A stretch of DNA of 64,000 bases from contig CP130741.1 in assembly GCA_030586155.1 (NCBI GenBank), positions 2,536,680 through 2,600,679 of the forward strand, read 5' to 3'. The position numbers were made by a program, and so were the translations under genes. Positions 9,026 to 18,050 of this stretch are shown piece by piece (within the stretch, counting starts at the first letter, position 1; each line of letters starts with the position of its first letter). This stretch comes from Eubacteriaceae bacterium ES3. Lineage in GTDB: Bacteria; Bacillota; Clostridia; Eubacteriales; Eubacteriaceae. The notes under the pieces were generated by a model. That model was given only the letters and a program-made list of their open reading frames with translations, was not told where the DNA came from and did no database searches.

Positions 9026-9713
9026 ATCGTCTGTTCCTTTTCTGATAAGCAATAATCAGGTCAGCATAGGCATCTTCATCAAAATCCGGCCACAGTGTAT
9101 CGATAAAGAAAAATTCAGAGTAAGCCATCTGCCAAAGCATAAAGTTACTCACCCGCTTTTCACCTGAAGTCCGTAAAACCAGATCCGGATCAGGCATCCC
9201 GGCGGTATACAGTTTTTCTGAGATAAGACTTTCCGTCACATCTTCAGCAGCAATTCCTTCAGCAACAATTGTTTTAACCGCTGAAAGGATCTCATCCCGT
9301 CCACCATAATTTAGGGCCACATTAAAGATCAGCCCGGTATTATTCTTAGTCAGGCTCATCGCACCTTCGGCGGCTTTTAAAACCTTGGGACTCAATCTAT
9401 TTAAATTACCGATCACGTTAACTTTGACATTGTTTTCGTGCAATTCTTTTACTTCATTGTTAAAGTAATCAACGGCAATTTTCATCAGACCGCTGACTTC
9501 TTCATCGCTGCGTTTCCAATTTTCTGTTGAAAAAGCATAAACTGTCAGAATTTTAATCCCAAAATCCGAGGAAGCACGAACAATTTTTTTTAAGGTCTTC
9601 ATGCCCGCATTGTGTCCAAACAGTCGCGGACGATTCCGTTGTTTTGCCCATCTGCCGTTGCCATCCATTATAATGGCCACGTGTTCAGGCAGGTTCTGTC
9701 TATCTATGGTCAT
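9012..9713 (-). CDS. uppS: Undecaprenyl diphosphate synthase (cis-prenyltransferase)
   Basis: Condenses eight isopentenyl diphosphates onto farnesyl diphosphate to make the C55 carrier for peptidoglycan. The 233-residue protein carries the catalytic start HVAIIMDGNGRWAKQRN, the NxxG-type AFSTENWKR segment and the C-terminal DLVLRTSGEKRVSNF and YSEFFF motifs. AAGGTG precedes ATG 9713. It is the first gene of the uppS-cdsA-rseP-ispG-polC run, which proceeds with gaps of 8 bases or less or short overlaps, implying one transcript. Confidence 0.97.
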   Translation of the reverse strand: MTIDRQNLPEHVAIIMDGNGRWAKQRNRPRLFGHNAGMKTLKKIVRASSDFGIKILTVYAFSTENWKRSDEEVSGLMKIAVDYFNNEVKELHENNVKVNVIGNLNRLSPKVLKAAEGAMSLTKNNTGLIFNVALNYGGRDEILSAVKTIVAEGIAAEDVTESLISEKLYTAGMPDPDLVLRTSGEKRVSNFMLWQMAYSEFFFIDTLWPDFDEDAYADLIIAYQKRNRRYGAT

Positions 9714-9879
9714 GATTCACCTTTCTTCGCTAACCGTCTTAGAGATAAGCTTTTTGTCAACCGGTTTAGTAGATGTAAAAAATGTTTCTTCTATTATATG
9801 TCATTTTCAGCAATTTGTAAAATCAGCAAACCGGTCTTTAAGAAAATCAGATTTTAGAAGCAGCTCTTTGGATGATTAT

Positions 9880-10533
9880 TTACTCTCGGTCTTCCAAATC
9901 CTTGGCTTCGGCAATATAACGATATAAGGTCGGAATCGATACATTTAAGAGGTTGGCCAGGTACCAGATGCTTCCTTTTACCGAAAAAGTTCCCATCTCG
10001 TCTAAACTTTTTACCAGAGCAACTTTTTCCTTTTTCTTCATCATCTTGACTTTTACCGGCCACTTTGGCATTAGATGGGTAAGATGTTTATCAACCATCT
10101 CTTTGGCATCGACACTGAATTTTTCTGTTTCTACTTCCGGCTTGGCTTCAATATTTTTTTTGACCATCCGATTTAGGATATCTCTTACTTTTATCAGTTC
10201 TTCGTCATCTGTGTTAATACAAAGCATCCCGATCAAAGACTCATCATCATCCTTTATAAACCAGGTACCTGAGCGGATGGTCTCTTTTTTCTTTAATTTA
10301 ACCGGATCATTCCAGATAAAATCTTTTTTTAGATGAATCTGACTTTTTAGTATCCGCAACGAAACTTCAGTGATCGGATCTCCAACGGTTCTCCCACTGA
10401 TATAGCCATTTCTGATTGCAACTACAGAATGATGCCAATCGGTCATATCATGTAGAACAACTTCTGTATTTTCGCCCATAAATTCCGCCAGAAAATCAAC
10501 CAGCGAAACATAAACTTCCAATTTTTTGTTCAT
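9880..10533 (-). CDS. YheO/DauR-type transcriptional regulator (PAS-like sensor plus HTH)
   Basis: A 217-residue DNA-binding protein. Residues ~5-125 match the YheO-like PAS_6 domain (LVDFLAEFMGENTEVVLHDM, NGYISGRTVGDPIT, GMLCINTD); the C-terminal ~50 residues (KGSIWYLANLLNVSIPTLYRYIAEA) form the helix-turn-helix of this family. A Lys/Glu-rich linker joins them. Members such as DauR respond to small molecules, for example in amino-acid catabolism; the ligand here is unknown. It is monocistronic: a terminator of the upstream HAD gene lies before it and uppS is ~170 bases downstream. Confidence 0.85.
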   Translation of the reverse strand: MNKKLEVYVSLVDFLAEFMGENTEVVLHDMTDWHHSVVAIRNGYISGRTVGDPITEVSLRILKSQIHLKKDFIWNDPVKLKKKETIRSGTWFIKDDDESLIGMLCINTDDEELIKVRDILNRMVKKNIEAKPEVETEKFSVDAKEMVDKHLTHLMPKWPVKVKMMKKKEKVALVKSLDEMGTFSVKGSIWYLANLLNVSIPTLYRYIAEAKDLEDRE

Positions 10534-10642
10534 CTTTTTATCTCCCGATCTTTACTAGGACTTCACGCTAATCATTTACTAACTGTTAGTCTAGCACATC
10601 AGTTAATGCTTTACAAGAAATCCCACTGATAACTTTTCAACG

Positions 10643-10672
10643 AAAAAACAGGCCAAATATAATTGACCTGTT
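10643..10672 (-). terminator. Intrinsic terminator of the HAD phosphatase gene
   Basis: On the minus strand an AACAGG/CCTGTT stem with further inner pairs is followed by a run of six T, 15 bases after the stop codon of the Cof-type phosphatase gene. Confidence 0.75.
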
Positions 10673-10686
10673 CTCAAAACGCTCGT

Positions 10687-11520
10687 CTACTTGTTTAAGG
10701 CATATTTCTCAATAGCGTGAGCGAGACCATCTTCATCGAAACGTAAAGTGACTACTTTGGCTACGGCTTTAACATCGTCAGAAGCATTGCCCATAGCCAC
10801 CGGCAAACCGGCAAACTCAAGCATTTTAATATCGTTGTCACTGTCACCTAATGCCATAACTTCTGACTGTTTAACCTCAAGAAGCTTACAAAGCGCCTTT
10901 AAACCCCTGCCTTTATTGGAATCTCGGTGATTTACCTCAATATTACTGGCAAGGGCCTGGGTCAGTGTCACCCCTCTGATCTGAGAAAAGCGCTGCCATA
11001 AACGACGGTGGTTCTGGTCACTTAAAAGGGGGATATTAATTTTTTCAATTTCCCCAGCATTGGCCATGGTAAATTCTGCTATAGAATCAACAGCAGTGGA
11101 TTTATTCTTGATAAAGTCAATCAAGTCTGGTGGAAATTCCTTAATATCTTCGATGGATTCAAAAAAACGATGTTCAGCATAGGACTGACCCTTGTGATAG
11201 ACCTCACAAAAAAGCTTTTTCCTGCTTAAAACTGGCATAATCTTTTTTATCGTGCCCGCCCCAATATATTGGGAAGAGATAACTTCTTTTGTTCTTAAAT
11301 TTACAACTGAAGCCCCATTAGAGGTCACCGCATAATTAATCCCGGGAATGGAAGTCACTGATTCTGGCAGTTGTCCAAGAATTCGGCCGGTTGAAGGCAC
11401 AACATGAATTCCCTGTTCGATTGCTGCTTTTAAAGTATCTTCCGTTTTTTTTGTGATGGATTTAAAGTCACTTTTTAAGGTGGTCCCATCCAGGTCCAGT
11501 GCAATTAGTTTAATATTCAT
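10687..11520 (-). CDS. Cof-type HAD superfamily phosphatase (Cof/YidA subfamily IIB)
   Basis: A 277-residue cytoplasmic sugar-phosphate or nucleotide phosphatase of unknown substrate. HAD motifs are visible in order: LIALDLDGTTL (motif I with both aspartates, residues ~5-16), PSTGR (motif II Thr), a Lys in the cap-following region (SNKGRGLKALCKLL), and VMALGDSDNDIKMLEFAG (motif III/IV). The C2-type cap sits between. It is a single gene with its own terminator, between the ABC importer and the YheO-type regulator; nothing in the context fixes the substrate. Confidence 0.9.
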   Translation of the reverse strand: MNIKLIALDLDGTTLKSDFKSITKKTEDTLKAAIEQGIHVVPSTGRILGQLPESVTSIPGINYAVTSNGASVVNLRTKEVISSQYIGAGTIKKIMPVLSRKKLFCEVYHKGQSYAEHRFFESIEDIKEFPPDLIDFIKNKSTAVDSIAEFTMANAGEIEKINIPLLSDQNHRRLWQRFSQIRGVTLTQALASNIEVNHRDSNKGRGLKALCKLLEVKQSEVMALGDSDNDIKMLEFAGLPVAMGNASDDVKAVAKVVTLRFDEDGLAHAIEKYALNK

Positions 11521-11614
11521 TTTATCTCCGTTCTCTCTGAAAAAATAAAGCTCGATTTCATAATTATTTTTTCCAGTTTACCATAGAAAAAGCTTCTTTG
11601 CATGAAGTAAGCCT

Positions 11615-12259
11615 TTACAGTTTTATATTTTCTTCTGATTTAAGAACCCTCACAGGGTTTTCAGATAGGGTTAAAATGATATCGGAGAGTTTTCTGATCT
11701 CAATATTATCGTGAGAGACAAAAATTACCGTTTTTTTGCTTTTTTCCCATAGCGAAAGGAAGAGTTCCATCAGCCGGTCTTTCAGTTCAGCATCTAAATT
11801 GACAAAAGGTTCGTCCATAATCAGCAAGGAAGAAGGTACAAGGAAAGCACGGGCAATAGAAACCCGTTGTTTCATTCCACCACTCAAGGCTTGAGGGTAT
11901 AGGTCTTTTGCTGATGTAAGCTCCACCTGTGAAAGCATCTGATCAATTTCATCTTCAAAGGGTCCAGTTCTTTTTACATTAAGCTGATTCATCACAAAAC
12001 GCAGGTTTTGTCGAACAGTCAGCCATGGAAGCAGTCTTGGCTCCTGAAATATAAAAGAAAGGTTATTCTTTTCAACGCCGGTTATGGTCCCCCCATCTGC
12101 TTTCTCCAGACCAGAAAGCAAACGCAGCAGGGTTGTTTTTCCAGCTCCTGAAGGCCCGGTAATACCGGTAATTCGATTCGTTTCTATTGCCTGAGAAAAG
12201 TCATCAAAGATAATCTGATCACCATATGCTTTTTTAAGATTGGCTATATTGATTGTCAT
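11615..12259 (-). CDS. ABC importer ATP-binding protein, nitrate/sulfonate/taurine (SsuB/TauB) type
   Basis: The energising subunit of an SsuABC-type importer, 214 residues. Walker A GPSGAGKTT, Q-loop FIFQEPRLLPW, ABC signature ALSGGMKQRVSIARAFL, Walker B LLIMDEPFVNL and the switch His (VFVSHD) are all present. It overlaps the permease gene by 4 bases and is the last gene of the three-gene operon. The substrate cannot be read from the sequence; this family serves sulfonates, nitrate, riboflavin and thiamine precursors, among others. Confidence 0.93.
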   Translation of the reverse strand: MTINIANLKKAYGDQIIFDDFSQAIETNRITGITGPSGAGKTTLLRLLSGLEKADGGTITGVEKNNLSFIFQEPRLLPWLTVRQNLRFVMNQLNVKRTGPFEDEIDQMLSQVELTSAKDLYPQALSGGMKQRVSIARAFLVPSSLLIMDEPFVNLDAELKDRLMELFLSLWEKSKKTVIFVSHDNIEIRKLSDIILTLSENPVRVLKSEENIKL

Positions 12260-13020
12260 GACAAGACTCCTTTACCGGCGCGGTTAAGGCCTTTAACCGT
12301 CAGTTTTTCGATCAGATAACTTAACACAACAATCACCAGTGTCCATGAAAAAAGATAATCTGTCTCCAGATAAATTCTGGCATAATACAGATTCATCCCT
12401 ACCGAAGGGATGGCATTTGCCAAAACCTCGGCTGTCACTGTTACTTTCCAGCCTAAACCAATGGCGTTAATCAGAGCCGAACTAGCGTAAGGTCTGAGAG
12501 TTGGCAGATAAATATTTCTTAATATTTTTATTGCAGATACCCGATAGATTGCCGCCATTTCCAGCAGTTTTGTATCGGTTGCTTTTATCCCCTGAATGAT
12601 GTTAGTCCAGGTAATTGGAAAACAGATCAGAAAGGTCACCAGCAGAGGAACCAGAGACGATTCAATCCAGAGGTTGATCAGAATAATAATTGAAACAACC
12701 GGAACTGATTTAATAGTCACCACCAGAGGATTTAAAAACTCATTAAATAAGGGCTTAAGGCCGCCAATAATCCCCAGAATTAGACCAATCAGGAAAGAAA
12801 TTAGAACACCCGAAAAAACCCGAATCAGGGTAGTCACAATACTTACAAAAAAATCCGGAGACTTAGAAAGCGTAATGACCCCTTTTATCGTATCAAATGG
12901 CGAAGGCAGCACCAGCGGATTATCAACCCGCCATGCTGCCAGCATCCAGAGGAGGATCCAAAATAGAACCATCCCTAATTTAACAATTCGTTTATTGGCC
13001 CAATGAGTAGAAATCTTCAC
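12256..13020 (-). CDS. ABC importer permease, SsuC/TauC type
   Basis: Membrane subunit of the importer with about six hydrophobic helices and the EAA-like loop (EMAAIYRVSAIKILRNIYLPTLRPY) that docks the ATPase. I chose GTG 13020, which follows GGAGGA with 10-base spacing and gives 254 residues; this overlaps the substrate-binding protein gene by 29 bases. A longer frame open to 13080 lies wholly within the upstream gene and adds a hydrophilic stretch with no ribosome binding site. Confidence 0.88.
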   Translation of the reverse strand: MKISTHWANKRIVKLGMVLFWILLWMLAAWRVDNPLVLPSPFDTIKGVITLSKSPDFFVSIVTTLIRVFSGVLISFLIGLILGIIGGLKPLFNEFLNPLVVTIKSVPVVSIIILINLWIESSLVPLLVTFLICFPITWTNIIQGIKATDTKLLEMAAIYRVSAIKILRNIYLPTLRPYASSALINAIGLGWKVTVTAEVLANAIPSVGMNLYYARIYLETDYLFSWTLVIVVLSYLIEKLTVKGLNRAGKGVLS

Positions 13021-13972
13021 CTGGCAGAGCTCCTCCAACAGATTTTGGTTCAAATCCATATAAAACATTATAATAGTCATTTAGCGAATCTTTTGCGTCC
13101 GCTACAGAAATAAATACAATATTGCAATTTGGAATTGCAGCTTCAGCGATGGCCGCATCCCCCATAATTCCTGCTTCGACAATATTTTGCGCACCTTCAG
13201 CCGGATTTTCGTTTAAATCATTAATGGAGCCCTCATAAGCCTGCAGAAAAGCATCAAAAGCATCAGGATTGGCTGTCGCCCATTCTTTATTAACGATCAG
13301 GGTTGACATCTGAAGCTCAGAACCATCACCGACTTGCGCCCAGGCTTCAGTCATATCCACTGCAACCTTAATATTTGCTTTCTTGGCAGTGATCGTCGTT
13401 ACAAAAGGTTCCGGCAGCATCGCTACTGTGGCATTACCTGCTGCCAGTGCCGTTACAACCTCGCTATGCTCAGCCACATAATTAATGGTCACATCAACTC
13501 CCGGTGTCAAGCCGTTTTTCTCAAGCAGGTAATTCAGGACATATTCCGGCGTTGATCCCTGTCCGCTTGCCAGAATAGTTTTCCCTTTTAAATCTGCAAT
13601 AGAGGCAATACCTTCTGACTCATCCGCGACGATATATAAAACTCCAAGGGTATTGACCGATCCCAAAACAATCTGACCTTCAGTTTTATTATATAAAACC
13701 GCTGCTAAATTTGAAGGAACCGCCGCCATCTGGACTTCACCACTGATAACGCTGGCCGTAAGCTGGTCCGGCGCACCTGCCAAAACAAATTCGGTGGTGA
13801 TATTCTCACCCAGATCTACACCATTAACCATCATTTGAGCCATTCCCATACCCGTCGGCCCAGCCAGGGTACCCACTTTAACCGTTTGCGGTTCAGCCGT
13901 TTCGGTCTGACAGCCAGCCATCATAAACACCAGACTCACCGTTGCCAGAAGCAACACAATCCATTTTTTCAT
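12992..13972 (-). CDS. ABC importer substrate-binding lipoprotein (NMT1/SsuA-like)
   Basis: An extracellular lipid-anchored solute receptor, 326 residues from ATG 13972 (upstream AAAAGGA; another ATG at 13984 has no spacing to the binding site). The signal peptide MKKWIVLLLATVSLVFMMAGC has a clear lipobox ending at Cys. The mature part has the two-lobe organisation of the NMT1/SsuA family: KVGTLAGPTGMGMAQM, GEVQMAAVPSNLAAVLYN, GKTILASGQGSTPEYVLNY and AMLPEPFVT. The ligand is unknown. It is the first gene of the operon with permease and ATPase. Confidence 0.9.
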   Translation of the reverse strand: MKKWIVLLLATVSLVFMMAGCQTETAEPQTVKVGTLAGPTGMGMAQMMVNGVDLGENITTEFVLAGAPDQLTASVISGEVQMAAVPSNLAAVLYNKTEGQIVLGSVNTLGVLYIVADESEGIASIADLKGKTILASGQGSTPEYVLNYLLEKNGLTPGVDVTINYVAEHSEVVTALAAGNATVAMLPEPFVTTITAKKANIKVAVDMTEAWAQVGDGSELQMSTLIVNKEWATANPDAFDAFLQAYEGSINDLNENPAEGAQNIVEAGIMGDAAIAEAAIPNCNIVFISVADAKDSLNDYYNVLYGFEPKSVGGALPGEDFYSLGQ

Positions 13973-14206
13973 TCGTTTTTCCATCCTTTTCCGATTTTAA
14001 TTTTGTTACCTGAACGGAAAAAAACAAGCATCTTTCTATTCGCAATCTCACAAATTCAGCAAAAAGTCAGAATACTCTTTCACTATTCATTCTCCTTTAG
14101 ATCAGAAACATCTTTTCTGTCAGGTAAACGCGTTCATTGTTAATAGTTTATCAGAAATCTCCCCCCTTTAAAAGCACGACGAAGGGGAAAATATTGCGCG
14201 AAAATA

Positions 14207-14332
14207 AAGCCGTGCAAGGAAAAACCCCACAAAAAGAGATTTTTAAGTACCTTTAAATCTCTTTTTGTGGGGTTTTTCCTTATAGGGCGTAGCCCGCGAT
14301 GAGGTGAAGCACAGCGGAACCGAATGCACGGC
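14207..14332. repeat. Large hairpin element: 27-bp perfect stem inside an outer stem
   Basis: Positions 14216-14242 pair perfectly with 14255-14281 (27 bp, 12-base loop). Around this, AAGCCGTGC at 14207-14215 is complementary to GCACGGCTT at 14324-14332, enclosing the hairpin, a GGGC/GCCC mini-hairpin (14285-14295) and a conserved AGCGGAACCGA segment. The 27-bp arms contain the same AATCTCTTTTTG-type start as each tandem unit, so the left arm is an inverted partial copy of the unit. It could be a structured RNA, a strong terminator for the FtsX gene, or a small non-autonomous mobile element. Confidence 0.75.
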
Positions 14333-14530
14333 TTCATTTTTCACCTCTGTTTTTTAAAAGCTTAACTTAAAAATCTCTTTTTGGTGTTTTTGGCTTGTGG
14401 GGCGCAGCCCGCGACGAGGTGGAGCGTTAGCGGAACCGAGTGCGCCCACGGCTTTGTTCTTCACTCTGTTTTGTTAAGCGTATCCTAAAAAATCCCTTTA
14501 TGGCCTGTTTTGCTTATAGGGCGCAGCCCG
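14250..14530. repeat. About 2.3 tandem copies of a 115-119 bp intergenic repeat
   Basis: The unit runs: AAATCTCTTTTTG-like start, a T/G-rich stretch, then GGGCG(T/C)AGCCCGCGA, GAGGTG(A/G)AGC, AGCGGAACCGA(A/G)TGC, CACGGCTT and a TTCAC..CTCTGTTTT tail. The GGGCG marker occurs at 14285, 14400 and 14519. The third copy is cut off 8 bases before the stop codon of the FtsX-domain gene. Copies differ by substitutions and small indels, so the array is not brand new. I do not recognise the family. Confidence 0.8.
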
Positions 14531-14537
14531 TACTTCT

Positions 14538-17500
14538 TTATTCTATCGACTTCAGCGATTCAACCATATTGATGCGTTTAATAATCGGTGTCATAACCAC
14601 ATTGATAATCAGGGTAAAGATCATTGTCAAGGCACCTGCCAGTAAATATGAACTCAATTCAATCTCCCGAACAAAAGTCGTCATATCGGTCTCCATGGTA
14701 TTAATAATCAGGTTATTCAGGCCGGTCCCTAAAAATAATCCCACAATAACACCAACCAAAGCCAGGACAATATTTTCTCTAAAAATATAATTATAGGTTT
14801 CCATGTCATAAAAACCCAGTACCCGAATGGTGGCAATCTCTCTGACACGTTCGGAAATATTAATATTGGTCAGATTATATAAAACCACTCCAGCCAAAGC
14901 TGCCGCTGAAAGGATCAAAACCAGAATGACAATATTCAAACTTCCCATACTGTCTTCAGAAGATTCGATAATACTGCCAGTAAAGTTTAACGAGACCACA
15001 TCATCTTTAGCAAGCCAGTCACCAGCAATCTGTGTTTCCAAGGTCTCATTCGTGTCCGGTATATTGATATAGGCCACATTAAACTCAGGTTCCTGACCAA
15101 CAATCTGGGAATATGTTTCCGGTGACATATAAAGATAATTTTCCAGGTAATTTTCAGCGATTCCAGCTATTTCAACTTCATAAGAATCGTCATCATTAAA
15201 TACCCTAATGGTTTCCCCGATTGCTACGTTTAAATCCCGGGAGGCCTTTTCTGTGATAATCGCCCCCTGAGATAAATCCAGAGATTCATCTGTCTCCTGA
15301 TTTTTGACATGAATATAGTCATCCAGCTGGTCAGTTGTTTCAGGAACCAGGAGATAAACTGATTTGCTGTAGTCATCACCGCTTTTTTCAACTTTCATAC
15401 TGGTCTGATAGGCCAGCATATTTTCTGAAAAGCGATTATCAGCATTGAGCTCATCTTTTATTGCGGTCTTTTCTTCTATGGTCCCACTTTCTTTAAAAGC
15501 CAACAGCCCATCGTAGACTGCTATCTCCCCAAACTGCTTGGGAATAATTGTCGTTATCGCATCCTGCAGACCAAAACCGGCAAGTATCAAGGCTGTACAT
15601 CCGGCAATCCCAATGACCGTCATAAAGAAACGCCCTTTGTAACGCATCAGATTTCTGGCCGTCACTTTTTCAATAAAGCCCAACCGTTTCCAGATTAAAG
15701 GAATACGCTCCAATAAAATATTTTTACCAATCTTAGGTGCTTTAGGTCGCATCAACTCGGAGGGCTGTTCTCTAAGTTCAACGACTGTCGCCAGACCAGC
15801 TGCCGCCACTGTACAGAAAACAGCCATTACAGCACTGATGATTATCGGTAGCCAGGGCGGAGAAATCAGTAGGTCTGGGATTTGATACATCATCCCGTAA
15901 GCCCCGGCAATAAGGTATGGCAAAGTGTTTAGCCCCACGATGATTCCAATCACCGCACCGGTTAATCCAGCCAATACCGCATAAACAACAAATTTTGAGG
16001 CAATCTGTGAATGACGATAGCCCAATGCCTTTAATGTCCCAATTTGCGTTCTTTGTTCTTCCACCATTCGCGTCATGGTCGTAAAAGATACCAGTGCCGC
16101 TACTAATAAGAAAAATAAGGGAAAAACATTGGCAATTTTATTTATTCGAGTAGCATCCTCGCCATAGCTGCGATATCCAGGGTTATCATCGCGATCAAAG
16201 AGATACAATTTTCCTTCTTCAATATCATCCACTTCTTGTTGCGCATCGGCCAGCTCTGCCGCTGCCTCATCAAGCTCAGCTTGACCTTCGGCCCGACTTT
16301 CTTCCAGCTGGGCCACGCCATCATAATACTGATTCCAGCCATCGGCAATTTCTGCTTCAGCATTTGCCAAGGTCGCAAAGCCTTCATCGATGCCAGCCTG
16401 ATACTGAGCATAACCCTGATTATAGGCAGCCAGACCACTATAGTACTGGTTCCAGCCATCCTGAAGCTGAGCTTCAGCTGCTGCCTGTTCGGCATCAAGA
16501 GCTGCCTGACCCTGTTCCACCTGAGTCTGCAGAGCCTCTAATTGCGCCCTGGTCTGTTCAAGCGTCTGCTGAAAATTCAGGATTTCATCAATTCCGGCTT
16601 GGAGCTGTAACTGTGCCTGATAAGCCGGTTGAAGCTGGGTCTCAATGGCACTTACGGAAACGTTCAGTTCTTCAATCTGGGCCTGCAATACTGCCAGCTG
16701 GTCTTCATAATTGGGATCGTCCGGATCTAAAGCTTCAATTTGAATCTGAAGGCCAGCAATCTGTTCATTTAAACCTGCAATAGCAGCCTCACCCTCATCA
16801 ATCTGAGTCTGAACCTCGGCCAACTGCGCCTGCAATTCTGGCAACTGATCTGACGGATCAGCGGCTTCCATCTGTTCAATCGCTTGTGTCAATTGAACAA
16901 TCCCTTCTCGTCCCTGATCCAGCTGAGCATTTGCTTCGGCAATTTTATCTGCCAGTTCATTTTCACCGGCAATTAAACCTGCTCTGGCGGCATCAAGCTG
17001 AGCCTTACTGTCTGCCAGTGTTGCTTCAGTTGTTGCCATAGTCGAGAAAAGCTCATCATAACCAGCTTCAATTTCTATCTCACCACTAACCAGTTGTGCT
17101 CTGGCATCGGCAAGTTCCGTTTCTCCACTGGCAATGCCTTCAAGAAACTCCCTTTGTCCATCATTATATTCTGCATACCCTTCATCAAGCTTTTCCTGGG
17201 CCTCATTCATAATTTCAGAATAATTGATTTCCAGACGCTGGGCACCAACAGCCTCCAGATTTTGTTCAAAACCGTCAATCAAGGTCCAGTATTCCTTAGA
17301 AAAAGCAGATTCTCCATCGGCCAATGCTGATGTTTTTACATACACTTCGGTATAGCGTTCATAAGCAAAATCGGCTTGCGGGATGAACCCGTAAAAGGCG
17401 ACATTACCATTCCCTACGGAAGTCGTTCCCCGGTCAAAGGAAACATACTGAGGTGATCTGACAAAACCGACAATGGTATAAGTATCTGGTACGATCGTAT

Positions 17501-17996
17501 CGCTACGGGGTTCCCCCGAAAGATCAGAGTCAAGCGTAATCGTATCACCAATTACATAATCAACCGAACCTACCACGCTATCTTCATAGGGGGCTTCCAC
17601 AACAATCTCTCCGGACTTTTGCGGCAACCGTCCCTCGACCAGCACCAGCTGATTAAGACTTTGGTCTTCCGGTACAGAATAAAGCCTTATGACCGGACGC
17701 TTCTCACCTTCATCGATGATTACATCAGCCGAATAACCGGCCATGATCGTTTCCACACCCTCCGTTTTTCCCAACGCTGCTATATCATCGTCCTGAAAAC
17801 CAAAAGTTGAGACAAGCCTGAAATCCATCAGACGCTGGGTTTCATAATATACATTTGCCGTGTATTCCATGCTGGGACCGGTCGCTTTTATACCCACAAA
17901 AAAGCAGACGCCCAGAGCGATGATCGCCACGATAGAAATAAACCGGCTTTTGGTTTTTTTAATTTCGCGTAAAATATCCTTATTGAGTGCTTTCAT
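14538..17996 (-). CDS. Large FtsX-domain membrane protein with extracytoplasmic coiled coil (ABC permease type)
   Basis: 1152 residues. One N-terminal transmembrane helix (SRFISIVAIIALGVCFFVGI), a MacB-like extracytoplasmic part, then a very long Gln/Ala/Glu-rich coiled coil (~270-590) with repeated AQLDxGxxxI- and YxxGxAQYQAGI-like segments, then a first FtsX-type helix bundle (~630-770), a second extracytoplasmic domain and a final FtsX bundle. Such proteins act as mechanotransmission or export permeases with a LolD/MacB-type ATPase, or as regulators of cell wall enzymes. No ATPase gene is adjacent, which is unusual; its partner must be elsewhere. The gene stands alone between addA and the repeat block. 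Confidence 0.85.
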   Translation of the reverse strand: MKALNKDILREIKKTKSRFISIVAIIALGVCFFVGIKATGPSMEYTANVYYETQRLMDFRLVSTFGFQDDDIAALGKTEGVETIMAGYSADVIIDEGEKRPVIRLYSVPEDQSLNQLVLVEGRLPQKSGEIVVEAPYEDSVVGSVDYVIGDTITLDSDLSGEPRSDTIVPDTYTIVGFVRSPQYVSFDRGTTSVGNGNVAFYGFIPQADFAYERYTEVYVKTSALADGESAFSKEYWTLIDGFEQNLEAVGAQRLEINYSEIMNEAQEKLDEGYAEYNDGQREFLEGIASGETELADARAQLVSGEIEIEAGYDELFSTMATTEATLADSKAQLDAARAGLIAGENELADKIAEANAQLDQGREGIVQLTQAIEQMEAADPSDQLPELQAQLAEVQTQIDEGEAAIAGLNEQIAGLQIQIEALDPDDPNYEDQLAVLQAQIEELNVSVSAIETQLQPAYQAQLQLQAGIDEILNFQQTLEQTRAQLEALQTQVEQGQAALDAEQAAAEAQLQDGWNQYYSGLAAYNQGYAQYQAGIDEGFATLANAEAEIADGWNQYYDGVAQLEESRAEGQAELDEAAAELADAQQEVDDIEEGKLYLFDRDDNPGYRSYGEDATRINKIANVFPLFFLLVAALVSFTTMTRMVEEQRTQIGTLKALGYRHSQIASKFVVYAVLAGLTGAVIGIIVGLNTLPYLIAGAYGMMYQIPDLLISPPWLPIIISAVMAVFCTVAAAGLATVVELREQPSELMRPKAPKIGKNILLERIPLIWKRLGFIEKVTARNLMRYKGRFFMTVIGIAGCTALILAGFGLQDAITTIIPKQFGEIAVYDGLLAFKESGTIEEKTAIKDELNADNRFSENMLAYQTSMKVEKSGDDYSKSVYLLVPETTDQLDDYIHVKNQETDESLDLSQGAIITEKASRDLNVAIGETIRVFNDDDSYEVEIAGIAENYLENYLYMSPETYSQIVGQEPEFNVAYINIPDTNETLETQIAGDWLAKDDVVSLNFTGSIIESSEDSMGSLNIVILVLILSAAALAGVVLYNLTNINISERVREIATIRVLGFYDMETYNYIFRENIVLALVGVIVGLFLGTGLNNLIINTMETDMTTFVREIELSSYLLAGALTMIFTLIINVVMTPIIKRINMVESLKSIE

Positions 17997-18050
17997 TATC
18001 CGTCCCTTTTCCCTTTTTCTCGATTATTCATTCATTATAGCACATTTAAT

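Larger units (their letters stand above)
13985..14537. other. Long intergenic region between the FtsX-domain permease and the importer operon
   Basis: No credible gene. The right-hand 330 bases are filled by the structured tandem repeats described separately; the left ~150 bases should hold the promoter of the substrate-binding protein gene. Short open frames here (for example minus strand 14140-14337) merely read through the hairpin and lack ribosome binding sites. Confidence 0.8.

Noticed and set aside
16236-16783. Frames of 101 and 139 codons opposite the coiled coil of the FtsX-domain gene
   Set aside because: Antisense of Gln/Ala-rich repeats; no translation signals.
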